From contig NZ_KI650980.1 in NCBI RefSeq assembly GCF_000506985.1, positions 620,001 through 684,000 on the forward strand: a DNA stretch of 64,000 bases. The letters are read 5' to 3'. The position numbers and the translations under genes are program-made. This document shows, piece by piece, positions 9,175-18,016 of this stretch. Under the pieces are notes generated by a model. It saw nothing but the letters and a program-made list of their open reading frames with translations. It made no database searches and was not told where the DNA came from. Each line of letters opens with the position of its first letter. Positions within the stretch are counted from its first letter, which is position 1. This stretch comes from Advenella kashmirensis W13003 (lineage in GTDB: Bacteria; Pseudomonadota; Gammaproteobacteria; Burkholderiales; Burkholderiaceae_B).

Positions 9175-10614
9175 ATGCTCAAACATAATCATTTATTTAT
9201 AGACGGTGCAATGACCATCGCGCAGGGTGAAGACGAATTGCCGGTAACGGACAGTTTTACAGAGGAGGTTTTTGCCCGCTATCGTTCGGCATCGCGGGAA
9301 GATGTGCAGGAGGCTGTGGCTGCAGCGCGCAGAGCCTTTACCGGCTGGTCGAATACTCCGTTGAATGAACGCATCGCAGCGGTGCGTGGTGTGGCCGCAG
9401 CGCTATCGGTTCACTCAGAGGTGCTCGCGAGCGCAATATCCCGCGAGGTTGGCATGCCCTGCAAGTTGTCGGCCCGCATCCAGGTCGGCGCACCCATTGC
9501 GGCCTGGGAAAGTTATGCCGAACTGGCTGCTGATGTGGATTGGGAGACACGAGTCGGCCATTCTCTGGTGCAAAAAGTACCCGTTGGCGTGGTGGCTTGT
9601 ATCACACCATGGAATTATCCCTTGCACCAAATTACCGGAAAAATCGTACCTGCGCTATTGGCTGGCTGCACCGTCGTTCTAAAACCATCTGAAATTGCAC
9701 CTACCAGCGCATTTATGCTCGCAGAGGCAATTCATAAGGCTGGCTTGCCGCCAGGCGTTTTTAATCTTGTACATGGCAGCGGTCCTGATGTTGGCGAAAC
9801 ATTAATATCCCATCCCGACGTGGACATGATTTCTTTTACAGGCTCCACGCATGCAGGCAGGCATATCGCGTCTGTTGCCGGCAGGGATATCAAGCGCTTG
9901 GCGCTGGAACTGGGTGGGAAGTCAGCTGCACTTGTGCTGCCCGGCGCAGACCTGTCTTTAGCCGTCAAAGCCACCATGGCCAGTTGCATGCTCAACTCGG
10001 GGCAAACCTGCTCGTCCATGACCCGCCTGCTCGTACAGCGCAGTATGCTGCATGAGGTTGAACAGCTCGCAAAGGAGTTGCTGGCAGGTTATCGTATGGG
10101 CGATCCGGCAGACGCGGGAACAAGACTGGGTCCGCTGGTTTCCAAAATGCAGCAACAAAAAGTGCAGGCCATGATAGAAGCAGCACTTGCCCAAGGAGCT
10201 CAGACTATAGAAAGCTATCAGCCTGTTCCGGATCGTGGATTTTTTGTGCCTGCGACTGTCCTGTCCGAAGTCTCGCCTGATATGACAATTGCAAATGAAG
10301 AAGTCTTCGGCCCAGTGCTCAGTATCATTTGTTATGACGATGTAGAAAACGGAATCGAGCTGGCAAACGGGACCGAGTACGGTCTTGCGGGCGCAGTATG
10401 GGGGCCGCCAGATGAGGCTACCCTGTCCGTAGCGCGCCGTATTAGAGCTGGACAGGTCGATATTAATGGCGCCCCTTTTAATCCGGCGGCGCCATTCGGT
10501 GGTTTCAAGAAATCTGGCATCGGGCGTGAAAATGGCAAAGATGGAATAGAAGAATTTCTTGAAACCGTTGCCATACAGCTTCCTGCCAAGTTTTTCGAAT
10601 TATCTTCTCTTTGA
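9175..10614 (+). CDS. NAD(P)-dependent aldehyde dehydrogenase
   Basis: A 479-residue aldehyde dehydrogenase of normal length. The motifs are complete: PWNYP, the cofactor loop FTGSTHAGR, general base in LELGGK (Glu245), nucleophile in NSGQTCSS (Cys279), and EEVFGPVL and PFGGFKKSGIGRE near the end. It oxidises an aldehyde to the acid. Synthetase plus crotonase plus aldehyde dehydrogenase resembles the Fcs-Ech-Vdh logic of hydroxycinnamate breakdown, where the crotonase releases an aldehyde by retro-aldol cleavage. That parallel is inference only. It lies in one tight cluster with the genes on both sides. Confidence 0.9.
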   Translation: MLKHNHLFIDGAMTIAQGEDELPVTDSFTEEVFARYRSASREDVQEAVAAARRAFTGWSNTPLNERIAAVRGVAAALSVHSEVLASAISREVGMPCKLSARIQVGAPIAAWESYAELAADVDWETRVGHSLVQKVPVGVVACITPWNYPLHQITGKIVPALLAGCTVVLKPSEIAPTSAFMLAEAIHKAGLPPGVFNLVHGSGPDVGETLISHPDVDMISFTGSTHAGRHIASVAGRDIKRLALELGGKSAALVLPGADLSLAVKATMASCMLNSGQTCSSMTRLLVQRSMLHEVEQLAKELLAGYRMGDPADAGTRLGPLVSKMQQQKVQAMIEAALAQGAQTIESYQPVPDRGFFVPATVLSEVSPDMTIANEEVFGPVLSIICYDDVENGIELANGTEYGLAGAVWGPPDEATLSVARRIRAGQVDINGAPFNPAAPFGGFKKSGIGRENGKDGIEEFLETVAIQLPAKFFELSSL

Positions 10615-10625
10615 ATTTTTATATC

Positions 10626-11438
10626 ATGACATACGAAACACTGAATTATATAGTAGACGACGCGATAGCCACTATCATCCTGAATCGCCCGCAACGCATG
10701 AACGCGCTCACCAAAATTATGGAAGCGGAGCTGCGTTCAGCCGTCGAGGCAGCGGGACGCGACGAGAATATTCGCGCGATTATCCTCACTGGAGCTGGAC
10801 GTGCATTTTGTGCAGGAATGGACATGGACGAGCTCGAAGTGCTGCCACCCGAAGACATTCAGGCCGAGCAATGGATGCGCCCCTATGACATGAACCGCCG
10901 CGCAGATTATCAGACTCGTTATTCATATTTCCCTGCCGCACCCAAGCCCGTTATCAGCGCTATCAACGGCGCCGCGGCCGGGTTGGGATTGATTATGGCG
11001 CTCTATAGCGACTTTCGCATTGCGTCTGACAAAGCGGTGTTTGCTACCGCTTTTGCCAAGCGCGGCCTGATCGCCGAGCATGGAATCGCCTGGATGTTGC
11101 CACGTATCATCGGCCACGCGAACGCAACGGATTTGTTGCTGACTTCGCGCAAGATTGATGCTACCGAAGCCTTGTCGATGGGACTTGTTAACCGCGTCGT
11201 GTCAGCCGATTTACTCATGGATACCGCCAGGCAACTGGCACGTCAGCTCAGCGACGAGGTCTCGCCGCGCTCTGTTCGCACCATGAAAAAACAACTATGG
11301 GAAGCACCGTTTCAATCACTGGGAGAATCGGTAACGCAAGCCAATACAGAAATGGTCATGAGTTTGCAAAGCGAGGACTTCAAGGAAGGGATCGCGCACT
11401 TCGTGGAGAGGCGCCCTGCCCGTTTTACGGGATGTTGA
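10626..11438 (+). CDS. Enoyl-CoA hydratase/isomerase (second crotonase)
   Basis: A 270-residue crotonase distinct from the one at 8374. Motifs are LNRPQRMNALT, FCAGMDMDEL, NGAAAGLGLIMALYSDFRIA and FAKRGLIAEHGIAWMLPRIIG. The last supplies Glu in the position of the second catalytic glutamate, so it looks like a true hydratase or a family variant. The ATG at 10626 lies 12 bases after the aldehyde dehydrogenase stop. A TTG in frame at 10611 would add five residues and overlap that stop. It is the last gene of the operon, and the DNA after it is convergent with a broken gene. Confidence 0.85.
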   Translation: MTYETLNYIVDDAIATIILNRPQRMNALTKIMEAELRSAVEAAGRDENIRAIILTGAGRAFCAGMDMDELEVLPPEDIQAEQWMRPYDMNRRADYQTRYSYFPAAPKPVISAINGAAAGLGLIMALYSDFRIASDKAVFATAFAKRGLIAEHGIAWMLPRIIGHANATDLLLTSRKIDATEALSMGLVNRVVSADLLMDTARQLARQLSDEVSPRSVRTMKKQLWEAPFQSLGESVTQANTEMVMSLQSEDFKEGIAHFVERRPARFTGC

Positions 11439-11483
11439 GCGGCAAACGGCCTTATTGGTTCAAACTGGATTCGGTGCTGAAAA

Positions 11484-11792
11484 TCACAACGGTTTAGGAT
11501 CCAGAACCAGATCTCCCAGACTCGCCATCACCCGCCAGAGCTCTGCATCACGCTTGCGTTGCATCTCCTGTGCGGATTTACCCTGATAATCGTAAAACCC
11601 TTTACCTGTAGAAATGCCGAGTTCACCCCGCTCAACCCGATCTTTCAGCGCTGGCGGGTTCAGATCCTGAGGCGCATCCACCATAGCCTTATCCTCCAGA
11701 TTGCGCAAGCTCAGATTCAAACCGGTAAAGTCATAACGCTGCATCAGGCCAATAAGCTGCATGCGCGGCGCAAGACTGGTTCGTACCGCATC
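11484..11792 (-). pseudogene. Remnant: C-terminal domain of a 3-hydroxyacyl-CoA dehydrogenase
   Basis: The frame encodes about 100 residues matching the last domain of 3-hydroxyacyl-CoA dehydrogenases: DAVRTSLAPRMQLIGLM, LRNLED, PALKDRVERGELG, and the family end STGKGFYDYQGKS. The NAD-binding Rossmann half is absent. The first homologous codon follows directly on the stop codon of the EamA gene, so a deletion or insertion joined the two. It is not intact. Its location 3' of the crotonase operon, on the other strand, suggests that the lost gene once belonged with fatty-acid-like catabolism. Confidence 0.65.
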
Positions 11793-12719
11793 TTACAGTG
11801 CTGGATCGTGTTCGGTGGACAAGGGAGTCGATCTTCGATCAACTTTTCGTAGCGCAACGAGGAGCCCCGCGACTACGAGCACAATAGACATCAGCAGTTG
11901 CCATGATGGAAACTGACTAGCGTTGAATAGTTCGATAGTAGCCGCTGTCACTGGTCCCAGCGCTTGAAACGCAACGACCCGGCTGGCATCCATTCTTGCC
12001 AGCGCCCAGAGCCAGCAAAAGTAGCCCAGGCCGCTTGATAGCCCGATGAAAATGACGTTTCCCCACTGTGCAGTTGATAGGTGAGGGACGAGAGCTTGCG
12101 ACATACCCCAACAAAGACAACCAAGGAAAACGACAGCGGCACACATTGCTAACGCACTGGTCGGTAATGCGGGGTAACGCTGCAGATATGGTCGATACAG
12201 AATGCTGCAGAATGCACCTATCAACGTTGCGGCTACCAGCGCAATAAGCGCGGTCGGAGCGGCAGGACTGGCGGTATGTACCATGGAAGGTGAAGCTGCG
12301 GGGCCAAGCAGAAAGCCAATACCGCAGAAGGCGAGCAGCAGTCCGATCAGTTTGGTCGGGTGGAAGCGCTCACGCCGCAATACGACAGCAAGTGACATAG
12401 TAAATAGTGGCATCGTCGAGAAGACGAGTGCACATGTCGCGGCTGATATAGATTTCAGCGCGTAATTGAGCAGCACAATCAGTATCGCGAACTGGAAGAT
12501 ACCAAGAGTAGCGATGCCGACTGCGTCTTTTAGCGAAAATCGCGTACGTGGGCAAAACAACAGTGGCACTGCGAGAACGCATAGACCGATCAAATATCGA
12601 TGAAATGCGAGTGTTTCCGGTGATGCATGGCTGGAAACCGCTCGAGTGGATACCATTGCCGCCCCGACCAGCACGCCTGTTGTTGCCGCCGCAAGTGTCG
12701 CTTTGCCCCGAGGGCTCAC
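11793..12719 (-). CDS. EamA/DMT-family transporter
   Basis: A 308-residue membrane protein with about ten predicted helices in two EamA repeats. Typical segments are TRAVSSHASPETLAFHRYL near the start, GVLVGAAMV, and LGLSSGLGYFCWLWAL in the second repeat. DMT proteins export metabolites such as amino acids or drugs. The start is GTG (12717-12719) and overlaps the stop of the upstream MarR-GNAT gene in GTGA, so the pair is translationally coupled. I infer that the regulator controls the exporter and that the acetyltransferase part may modify the same substrate. The stop codon abuts a broken dehydrogenase gene. Confidence 0.85.
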   Translation of the reverse strand: MSPRGKATLAAATTGVLVGAAMVSTRAVSSHASPETLAFHRYLIGLCVLAVPLLFCPRTRFSLKDAVGIATLGIFQFAILIVLLNYALKSISAATCALVFSTMPLFTMSLAVVLRRERFHPTKLIGLLLAFCGIGFLLGPAASPSMVHTASPAAPTALIALVAATLIGAFCSILYRPYLQRYPALPTSALAMCAAVVFLGCLCWGMSQALVPHLSTAQWGNVIFIGLSSGLGYFCWLWALARMDASRVVAFQALGPVTAATIELFNASQFPSWQLLMSIVLVVAGLLVALRKVDRRSTPLSTEHDPAL

Positions 12720-13636
12720 AGGTCGCGCGCCCAGATTTGCCCGACCAGATCTTTGCCGAAGCTGTGATGCGGTTCCTCCTCAATGAGCTGGAACCCGGCT
12801 TTTTCATAGATCCTGCGTGCATCGGTAAGCACACTGTTTGTCCACAGCACCATCTTCGTGTAGCCGGCAAGGCGAGCAAAACGCAGACATTCGTCTACTA
12901 AACGGCTGCCGATACCCATACCACGCGCACTGGCCTCAACCGAGAGCAGACGTAATTTTGCGGTCGTGTCATCCTGTCGAACGACAAATACCGATCCCAC
13001 CACTTTGCCGTCTTTCTCTGCAATCCAGCAACGCTCCGAGCTGGAATCGAACTCTTTTACGAATTTAGCGACAATCTCGGCCACGAGTGCCTCGTATTCG
13101 ATGTTCCATCCGTATTCCTGCGCGTATAGAATCGCTTGCCGGTGAATAATCCAACCCATGTCACCCGGCTGTGGATCACGTAATATGTAGTCTGTCTCGC
13201 GATCACCAAGTAGCATTCGAATTTGTCGCATCGCATCGATTAATTGATGCTGCGCGACTTCTGGCAGAGCTTCCAGCATAGTGGTGACTTCGCGTTGCGA
13301 GGCGTCGTTCAAAGGTTCAAAAGCCGCGCGCCCCTGTTCCGTTAGCTCCAATTGGGATACCCTTGCGTCCGCAGCCGATCGCGTTTTGACGAGCAAGCCT
13401 TTCTTTTCGAAACCAGTAATAACCCGGCTCAAATAGCCAGCGTTTAGGCTCAACTCTTGACAGAGATTCGATGAAGTCAACCCCGTACGATGAGCCAGTT
13501 CATAAAGAATACGGACTTCTGTCAGGGAAAACTCGCTATTCAAGAGATGCTCGTGCAGCACACCAATTTGGCGCGTGTAAAAGCGATTGAACCCGCGAAC
13601 CGCCAGTGCACGCTGCTCTATCGTCGTCGTAAGCAT
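12716..13636 (-). CDS. MarR regulator fused to GNAT acetyltransferase
   Basis: A 306-residue two-domain protein. Residues 1-150 form a MarR winged helix: FSLTEVRILYELAHRTGLTSSNLCQELSLNAGYLSRVITGFEKKGL and the wing RSAADARVSQLELT. Residues about 155-306 form a GNAT domain with the acetyl-CoA loop RGMGIGSRL and the late ARRIYEKAGF. Such fusions are a known architecture. They are thought to couple sensing with acetylation, but the acceptor is unknown. A strong dyad lies 17 bases ahead of its start codon, where an autorepressor would bind. The gene leads directly into an EamA exporter. Confidence 0.9.
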   Translation of the reverse strand: MLTTTIEQRALAVRGFNRFYTRQIGVLHEHLLNSEFSLTEVRILYELAHRTGLTSSNLCQELSLNAGYLSRVITGFEKKGLLVKTRSAADARVSQLELTEQGRAAFEPLNDASQREVTTMLEALPEVAQHQLIDAMRQIRMLLGDRETDYILRDPQPGDMGWIIHRQAILYAQEYGWNIEYEALVAEIVAKFVKEFDSSSERCWIAEKDGKVVGSVFVVRQDDTTAKLRLLSVEASARGMGIGSRLVDECLRFARLAGYTKMVLWTNSVLTDARRIYEKAGFQLIEEEPHHSFGKDLVGQIWARDL

Positions 13637-13652
13637 GTTTTATCTCATTTGG

Positions 13653-13686
13653 TTGCCTGAAGCACATTATTATTTGCTTTAGGCAA
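13653..13686. promoter_or_regulatory. Palindromic operator ahead of marR-gnat
   Basis: Two 12-base arms, TTGCCTGAAGCA and TGCTTTAGGCAA, are inverted repeats with one mismatch and a 10-base AT-rich centre. MarR dimers bind this kind of site. Its place just upstream of the minus-strand start codon (13634-13636) suits autoregulation of the MarR-GNAT/EamA unit. Confidence 0.6.
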
Positions 13687-13742
13687 CAATGTCAAGGTGA
13701 TATTTGAGCGATTAGGGCCGGGTGCGGTGGTTATTGTGCTGC

Positions 13743-13770
13743 GCCGCAGACACACGCCAGTCTTTGCGGC
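13743..13770 (-). terminator. Stem-loop after the YdeP-type gene
   Basis: GCCGCAGAC and GTC-TT-TGCGGC form a nine-pair stem with a two-base bulge, 18-45 bases beyond the stop of the oxidoreductase. No T-run follows on the minus strand, so it may be a weak or Rho-assisted terminator, or only an RNA-stabilising hairpin. Confidence 0.35.
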
Positions 13771-13787
13771 ATCCTCAAAAAATGACA

Positions 13788-16070
13788 TCATTCAGCACTG
13801 CGCTTCACCATGACGGGAACGGATTTATATGACGGTGTTCCGCTTTCTTTATCTATATAATCCAGCGGCACGAGTACATTCGCTTCGGGATAATAGGCAC
13901 CGACCGAGCCCGGTGCAATGTCATAGGCGATTACCGTAATGCCGGTCATGCGCAGCTTTCTATCCGACACGGCGGTTTCTATATCCACCAGATCGCCATG
14001 CTCCAGACCCAGTCTGTCCAAATCAATGTCATTCATGAACAACACGTCTTTACGTCCAAATACGCCCCTGTAACGGTCATTCAAAGCATATACCGTTGTG
14101 TTGTACTGATCATGGCTGCGCAGTGTGATAAGACGCAATATATGATCGCCCTCGTCTTTTACCGCTGCATCTTCCCTGACGCCCTCGAATACCGAAAACA
14201 TGGCCTTCCCGGTTTTGGTGGGCCACTTGCGTTCAGTGGGCGGCAACGGCATCCGGAATCCGCCAGGCACTCTGATCCTTTGGTTATAGTTATCAAACCC
14301 CGGGATCGTTTTTTCGATCAGATCACGGATGGCGTCGTAATGACTTACCAGATACTGCCACTGAATTTTACTTTCCGGCAGAGTTGCTTCGGCCATGCCG
14401 GCAATGATGGCCGGTTCTGATCTGAGGTGCTCGGAGGCTGGTTTCAGTTTTCCGGAAGAAGCATGAACCATGGACATGGAATCCTCAACTGTAACGGACT
14501 GGTGTTCTCCGGCCTGAATGTCAAGCTCGGTACGCCCCAGACAGGGCAACACGAAAGTCTCTTTGGCCACAAGAAGATGCGAGCGATTCAATTTCGTCCC
14601 GATATGTACGCTCAAATCCAGTTGCTGCATCGCCTGGAATGACTGCCCCGAATCGGGCAGTGCTACGGCGAAATTGCCGCCCAGACAGATTAAGACCTTT
14701 GACGTTCCGTCAATCATGGCCTGCATCGCCTGTACCGCGTCATGCCCATGCGCCTTCGGCGGTATAAATCCATATACCTGCTCCAGATTTTGCAAAAATG
14801 CTTCAGACGGCTTTTCGGTAATGCCGACGGTGCGGTTCCCTTGAACGTTGGAATGCCCGCGCAACGGGCAAATACCGGCTCCCGGTTTTCCGAAATTGCC
14901 TTTCATCAGAAGCAAATCTGCAATCAGCCGAACATTGGACGTGCCTTTATTATGTTGTGTCACACCCATTCCATAGGACACAATGGTGGCATTGGATTTG
15001 GCATAGGCGCTTGCTACTTGCTCCAAATCTGAGCGCAATAAACCACTCTCCTGCTCAATGCTTTCCCAGGGTGTGTCGATCAGATTTTGGGCAAATTCGG
15101 TGAATCCCAATGTGTGTTCTGCAATAAAATCACGATCAACGACTTTCGGATCGGTTTGTTCCAAGGCAAGAAGCGCTTTCATGATCCCTTTGAGCGCCGC
15201 GGTATCACCCCCTGATTTGACCTGGTAATAGGACGAAGCGATTCTGGTCGAGCCGTAGGTCGCCATCTCAACCATATTCTGCAGATCGGTGAAGCGTTCA
15301 AGCGCCCTTTCCCTCAACGGGTTCAGAACAATGATGGGAACCCCTCTGCGGGATGCCTCGTGCAGTGTTCCCATCATTCGCGGATGATTCGTCCCGGGAT
15401 TATGTCCGATTGAAATAATCAATTCCGTGTGGTCAAAATCCTCCAGCGATACCGTCCCTTTGCCGATACCGATTGACTGCGGTAATCCTACGCTGGTCGC
15501 TTCATGGCACATATTTGAACAATCGGGAAAATTGTTGGTGCCGTATTCCCGGGCAAAAAGCTGAAACAAATAGGCCGCTTCGTTGGAGGCCCGGCCAGAG
15601 GTATAAAACTCCGCCTGATCGGGCGAAGGCAATGCCCGCAATACTGTGCCGATGCGCTCGAATGCCGCTTCCCAGGTGACGGGCCGCAATGTATCTGTCT
15701 TGCGGTCATACGCCAGCGGTTGAGTCAATCGGCCATAGTTTTCCAGTTCATAATCCGTTTTTTCCAGCAGCGAGGTCACCGTGTTTTGGGAGAGAAACTC
15801 TGCTGTGACGCGTTTATTCGTTGCTTCCCACGTGACAGCCTTTGCACCGTTTTCGCAGAACTGGAAGGTGGAACGATGCTCTTTATCCGGCCAGGCACAG
15901 CCTGGGCAGTCAAAACCCGTGGGCTGGTTGGTGCGCAGCAGGGTAATCGGTGCCTCCAAAGTATCCATTTGTGTTCTGACTGCCACAGCCGTCGCCCTGA
16001 GAGCCCCCCACCCTCCTGCCGGTGCATCGTAAGGACGAATGCCGGGTACTTCACGTCTATTTATGGTCAT
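13788..16070 (-). CDS. FdhF/YdeP-family molybdopterin oxidoreductase
   Basis: A 760-residue protein of the YdeP branch of the formate dehydrogenase-like molybdopterin enzymes. Near the N-terminus there are FDCPGCAWPD (Cys55, Cys58) and FCENGAK (Cys72). The usual fourth cluster cysteine of classical FdhF is not evident, as is usual for this branch. Molybdopterin-binding segments follow: NNFPDCSNMCHEATSV, IGHNPGTNHPRMM, GMGVTQHNKGT and CPLRGHSNVQGNRTVG. The C-terminal cap domain has LRSHDQYNTTVY. E. coli YdeP has been linked to acid resistance; the substrate is unknown. It appears monocistronic. The start codon has AGGACC before it. Confidence 0.88.
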   Translation of the reverse strand: MTINRREVPGIRPYDAPAGGWGALRATAVAVRTQMDTLEAPITLLRTNQPTGFDCPGCAWPDKEHRSTFQFCENGAKAVTWEATNKRVTAEFLSQNTVTSLLEKTDYELENYGRLTQPLAYDRKTDTLRPVTWEAAFERIGTVLRALPSPDQAEFYTSGRASNEAAYLFQLFAREYGTNNFPDCSNMCHEATSVGLPQSIGIGKGTVSLEDFDHTELIISIGHNPGTNHPRMMGTLHEASRRGVPIIVLNPLRERALERFTDLQNMVEMATYGSTRIASSYYQVKSGGDTAALKGIMKALLALEQTDPKVVDRDFIAEHTLGFTEFAQNLIDTPWESIEQESGLLRSDLEQVASAYAKSNATIVSYGMGVTQHNKGTSNVRLIADLLLMKGNFGKPGAGICPLRGHSNVQGNRTVGITEKPSEAFLQNLEQVYGFIPPKAHGHDAVQAMQAMIDGTSKVLICLGGNFAVALPDSGQSFQAMQQLDLSVHIGTKLNRSHLLVAKETFVLPCLGRTELDIQAGEHQSVTVEDSMSMVHASSGKLKPASEHLRSEPAIIAGMAEATLPESKIQWQYLVSHYDAIRDLIEKTIPGFDNYNQRIRVPGGFRMPLPPTERKWPTKTGKAMFSVFEGVREDAAVKDEGDHILRLITLRSHDQYNTTVYALNDRYRGVFGRKDVLFMNDIDLDRLGLEHGDLVDIETAVSDRKLRMTGITVIAYDIAPGSVGAYYPEANVLVPLDYIDKESGTPSYKSVPVMVKRSAE

Positions 16071-16217
16071 GATAGGTCCTGAATCGTTATATGCAGAATA
16101 TAACCGGGTGGGAGAACAGGAAAAAAATCGAAAATGAAATATTTCTTCCTGAAGTCAGCTCTTTAAATATAACGCATGCGGACAACGAATTGTTTCCTTC
16201 AGGTGAGTCAAACCGGT

Positions 16218-17894
16218 TTAACTAACGACGACACTCGCCTCAGAAAATCGGGCTGCAGCACTCAATACCGCCAGAATTGACGCAGTAGTGATGTTTGGAT
16301 GTCGCCCCACGCCGAAGCGCGAACCGGGCACACCCGGGCATGCCGCCTCTACTATCGCCAACGCAGCGGCATCTGCGCCTGCACCCAGGCTACGCTCCTC
16401 GTAACTGTCGATACGCAACGGCAACCCCAATGCGGCCACCGTCGCAGCAATCGGGCCATTTCCGATACCCTGGAAGCGCTCCAGCTCTCCACCAGCAGCG
16501 ATCACATCCAGTTCGATGTTTTGACCATCGGCATGTTCAAAGAGTCGGTGAGCGCTATAGATAAAACCGGGCTGCTCGCGTACCGGCGTCAGATAGGTTC
16601 GTTCAAACACTTCCCATAACTGCGCGCTGCTCAATTCAGTTTCGCTATCGTCCGCCAATGCCTGGACAATGGCACTGAACTCAACCTGCATACGCCGCGG
16701 CATGACGATACCATGGTCGCGTTGTAGCAAGAATGCGATCCCGCCTTTGCCCGACTGGCTGTTGACACGCACGATGCTGTCATAGGTGCGGCCAAGGTCT
16801 TGCGGATCGACTGGCAAGTACGGAACGCGCCAGAGTGCATCAGGTTGTTGCGCGGCAAAGCCTTTACCGATGGCATCCTGATGGGAGCCCGAGAAAGCCG
16901 TAAACACCAAGTCGCCAACATAAGGATGACGTGGATGAATAGGCAACGCCGTACACTCTTCGGAAACACGCGCAACGGCGGCGATATCGGAAAAATCCAG
17001 CCCCGGAGCAATCCCCTGTGTGTACAGATTCAGTGCCAGGGTCACGACATCCAGGTTGCCACTGCGCTCGCCATTACCAAACAGGCATCCTTCCACCCTC
17101 TGGGCACCGGCCAACAAGGCCTGTTCGGCGCAGGCAACACCGGTACCTCGATCATTATGGGGATGCACGGACAGCACAATATGCTCGCGCCGTTCCAGCG
17201 TCCGATCCATCCATTCAATCTGATCGGCAAACACATTAGGCGTGGCAACCTCCACCGTCGTCGGCAGATTGATAATCATGGGGCGTGCTGGCCCGGCATC
17301 CCAGGCACGAATGGCGGCATTGCACACGGCCAGGGACACATCCAATTCGGCCATGCAAAAGGTTTCGGGAGAATACTGAAGCACCCATTGGGTTCGTGGG
17401 TAAGCTGCCGTCAACCGCCCGAACAAGCTAATGTGATACTCAACCATTTCGATGATTTGCGGCACACTCATCTGGAATACGATTTCCCGCCAGGCAGGTG
17501 CAATCGCATTGTAGAAATGCACAATCACGCGTCGCGCGCCGGCTACGCTGCGCACCGTTTCTTCAATCAGATCTTCGCGCAACTGTGTAATGACCATAGG
17601 CGTCACATCTGCGGGAATCTGATCATCGTCAATCAAATGACGCACGATGTCGAAGTCGGTGCGCGATGCAGACGGAAAGCCCACCTCAATTTCCTTGAAA
17701 CCGATACGCACCAGTTCATGAAACAAACGCAGCTTGCGATCGCGGTTCATCGGCTCGAATAAGGCTTGGTTGCCATCACGCAAATCGGTGGACAGCCAAA
17801 CAGGGGCTTGTGTCAAGGTACGCGACGGCCATTGTCGATCCGTCAGATTGACGGGTGGAAACGGGCGGTATTTTCGGGAAGGATCGGTCAGCAT
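16218..17894 (-). CDS. leuA: 2-isopropylmalate synthase
   Basis: A 558-residue enzyme of the long LeuA type. The catalytic and metal segments are clear: STDLRDGNQAL near residue 37, VGFPSASRTDFD, SVHPHNDRGTG with the metal-binding HxH, and GCLFGNGERSGN. A C-terminal LeuA regulatory domain (from about residue 430) has an IELDVIAAGGELERFQGIGNGPIAA feedback-site pattern. It condenses acetyl-CoA with 2-ketoisovalerate, the first committed step to leucine. The gene is solitary here, without leuBCD. GGAG stands ten bases before the ATG. The leader upstream holds a leucine-rich small frame and strong hairpins, pointing to leucine control of expression. Confidence 0.93.
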   Translation of the reverse strand: MLTDPSRKYRPFPPVNLTDRQWPSRTLTQAPVWLSTDLRDGNQALFEPMNRDRKLRLFHELVRIGFKEIEVGFPSASRTDFDIVRHLIDDDQIPADVTPMVITQLREDLIEETVRSVAGARRVIVHFYNAIAPAWREIVFQMSVPQIIEMVEYHISLFGRLTAAYPRTQWVLQYSPETFCMAELDVSLAVCNAAIRAWDAGPARPMIINLPTTVEVATPNVFADQIEWMDRTLERREHIVLSVHPHNDRGTGVACAEQALLAGAQRVEGCLFGNGERSGNLDVVTLALNLYTQGIAPGLDFSDIAAVARVSEECTALPIHPRHPYVGDLVFTAFSGSHQDAIGKGFAAQQPDALWRVPYLPVDPQDLGRTYDSIVRVNSQSGKGGIAFLLQRDHGIVMPRRMQVEFSAIVQALADDSETELSSAQLWEVFERTYLTPVREQPGFIYSAHRLFEHADGQNIELDVIAAGGELERFQGIGNGPIAATVAALGLPLRIDSYEERSLGAGADAAALAIVEAACPGVPGSRFGVGRHPNITTASILAVLSAAARFSEASVVVS

Positions 17895-17921
17895 AGCAAT
17901 ACTCCAAAGTGGTCATTAACA

Positions 17922-18016
17922 CCTGACTCCCCTGGCTCAAGCAAAGCTGACGATGGTCGGGGTCAGGGGGAATCAGGATGGGTCGTGGTGCGAGCGAATG
18001 CGTACCGACCCCGACC
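17922..18016 (-). promoter_or_regulatory. leuA leader RNA with competing stems
   Basis: On the minus strand, arm A (GGTCGGGGTC, 18016-18007) pairs perfectly over ten bases with arm B3 (GACCCCGACC, 17964-17955). The adjoining arm B5 (CCTGATTCCCCCTG, 17977-17964) pairs with arm C (CAGGGGAGTCAGG, 17934-17922) over about twelve pairs with one bulge and one G-U. A-B3 and B5-C share their border, so when extended they compete. They lie between a leucine-rich leader frame and leuA. No T-run follows arm C, so classical Rho-independent attenuation is not shown. Control of translation or of Rho access is possible. The mechanism is inferred. Confidence 0.55.

Noticed and set aside
16800-17762. 320-codon plus-strand frame opposite leuA
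   Set aside because: Shadow frame of leuA, no homology seen.
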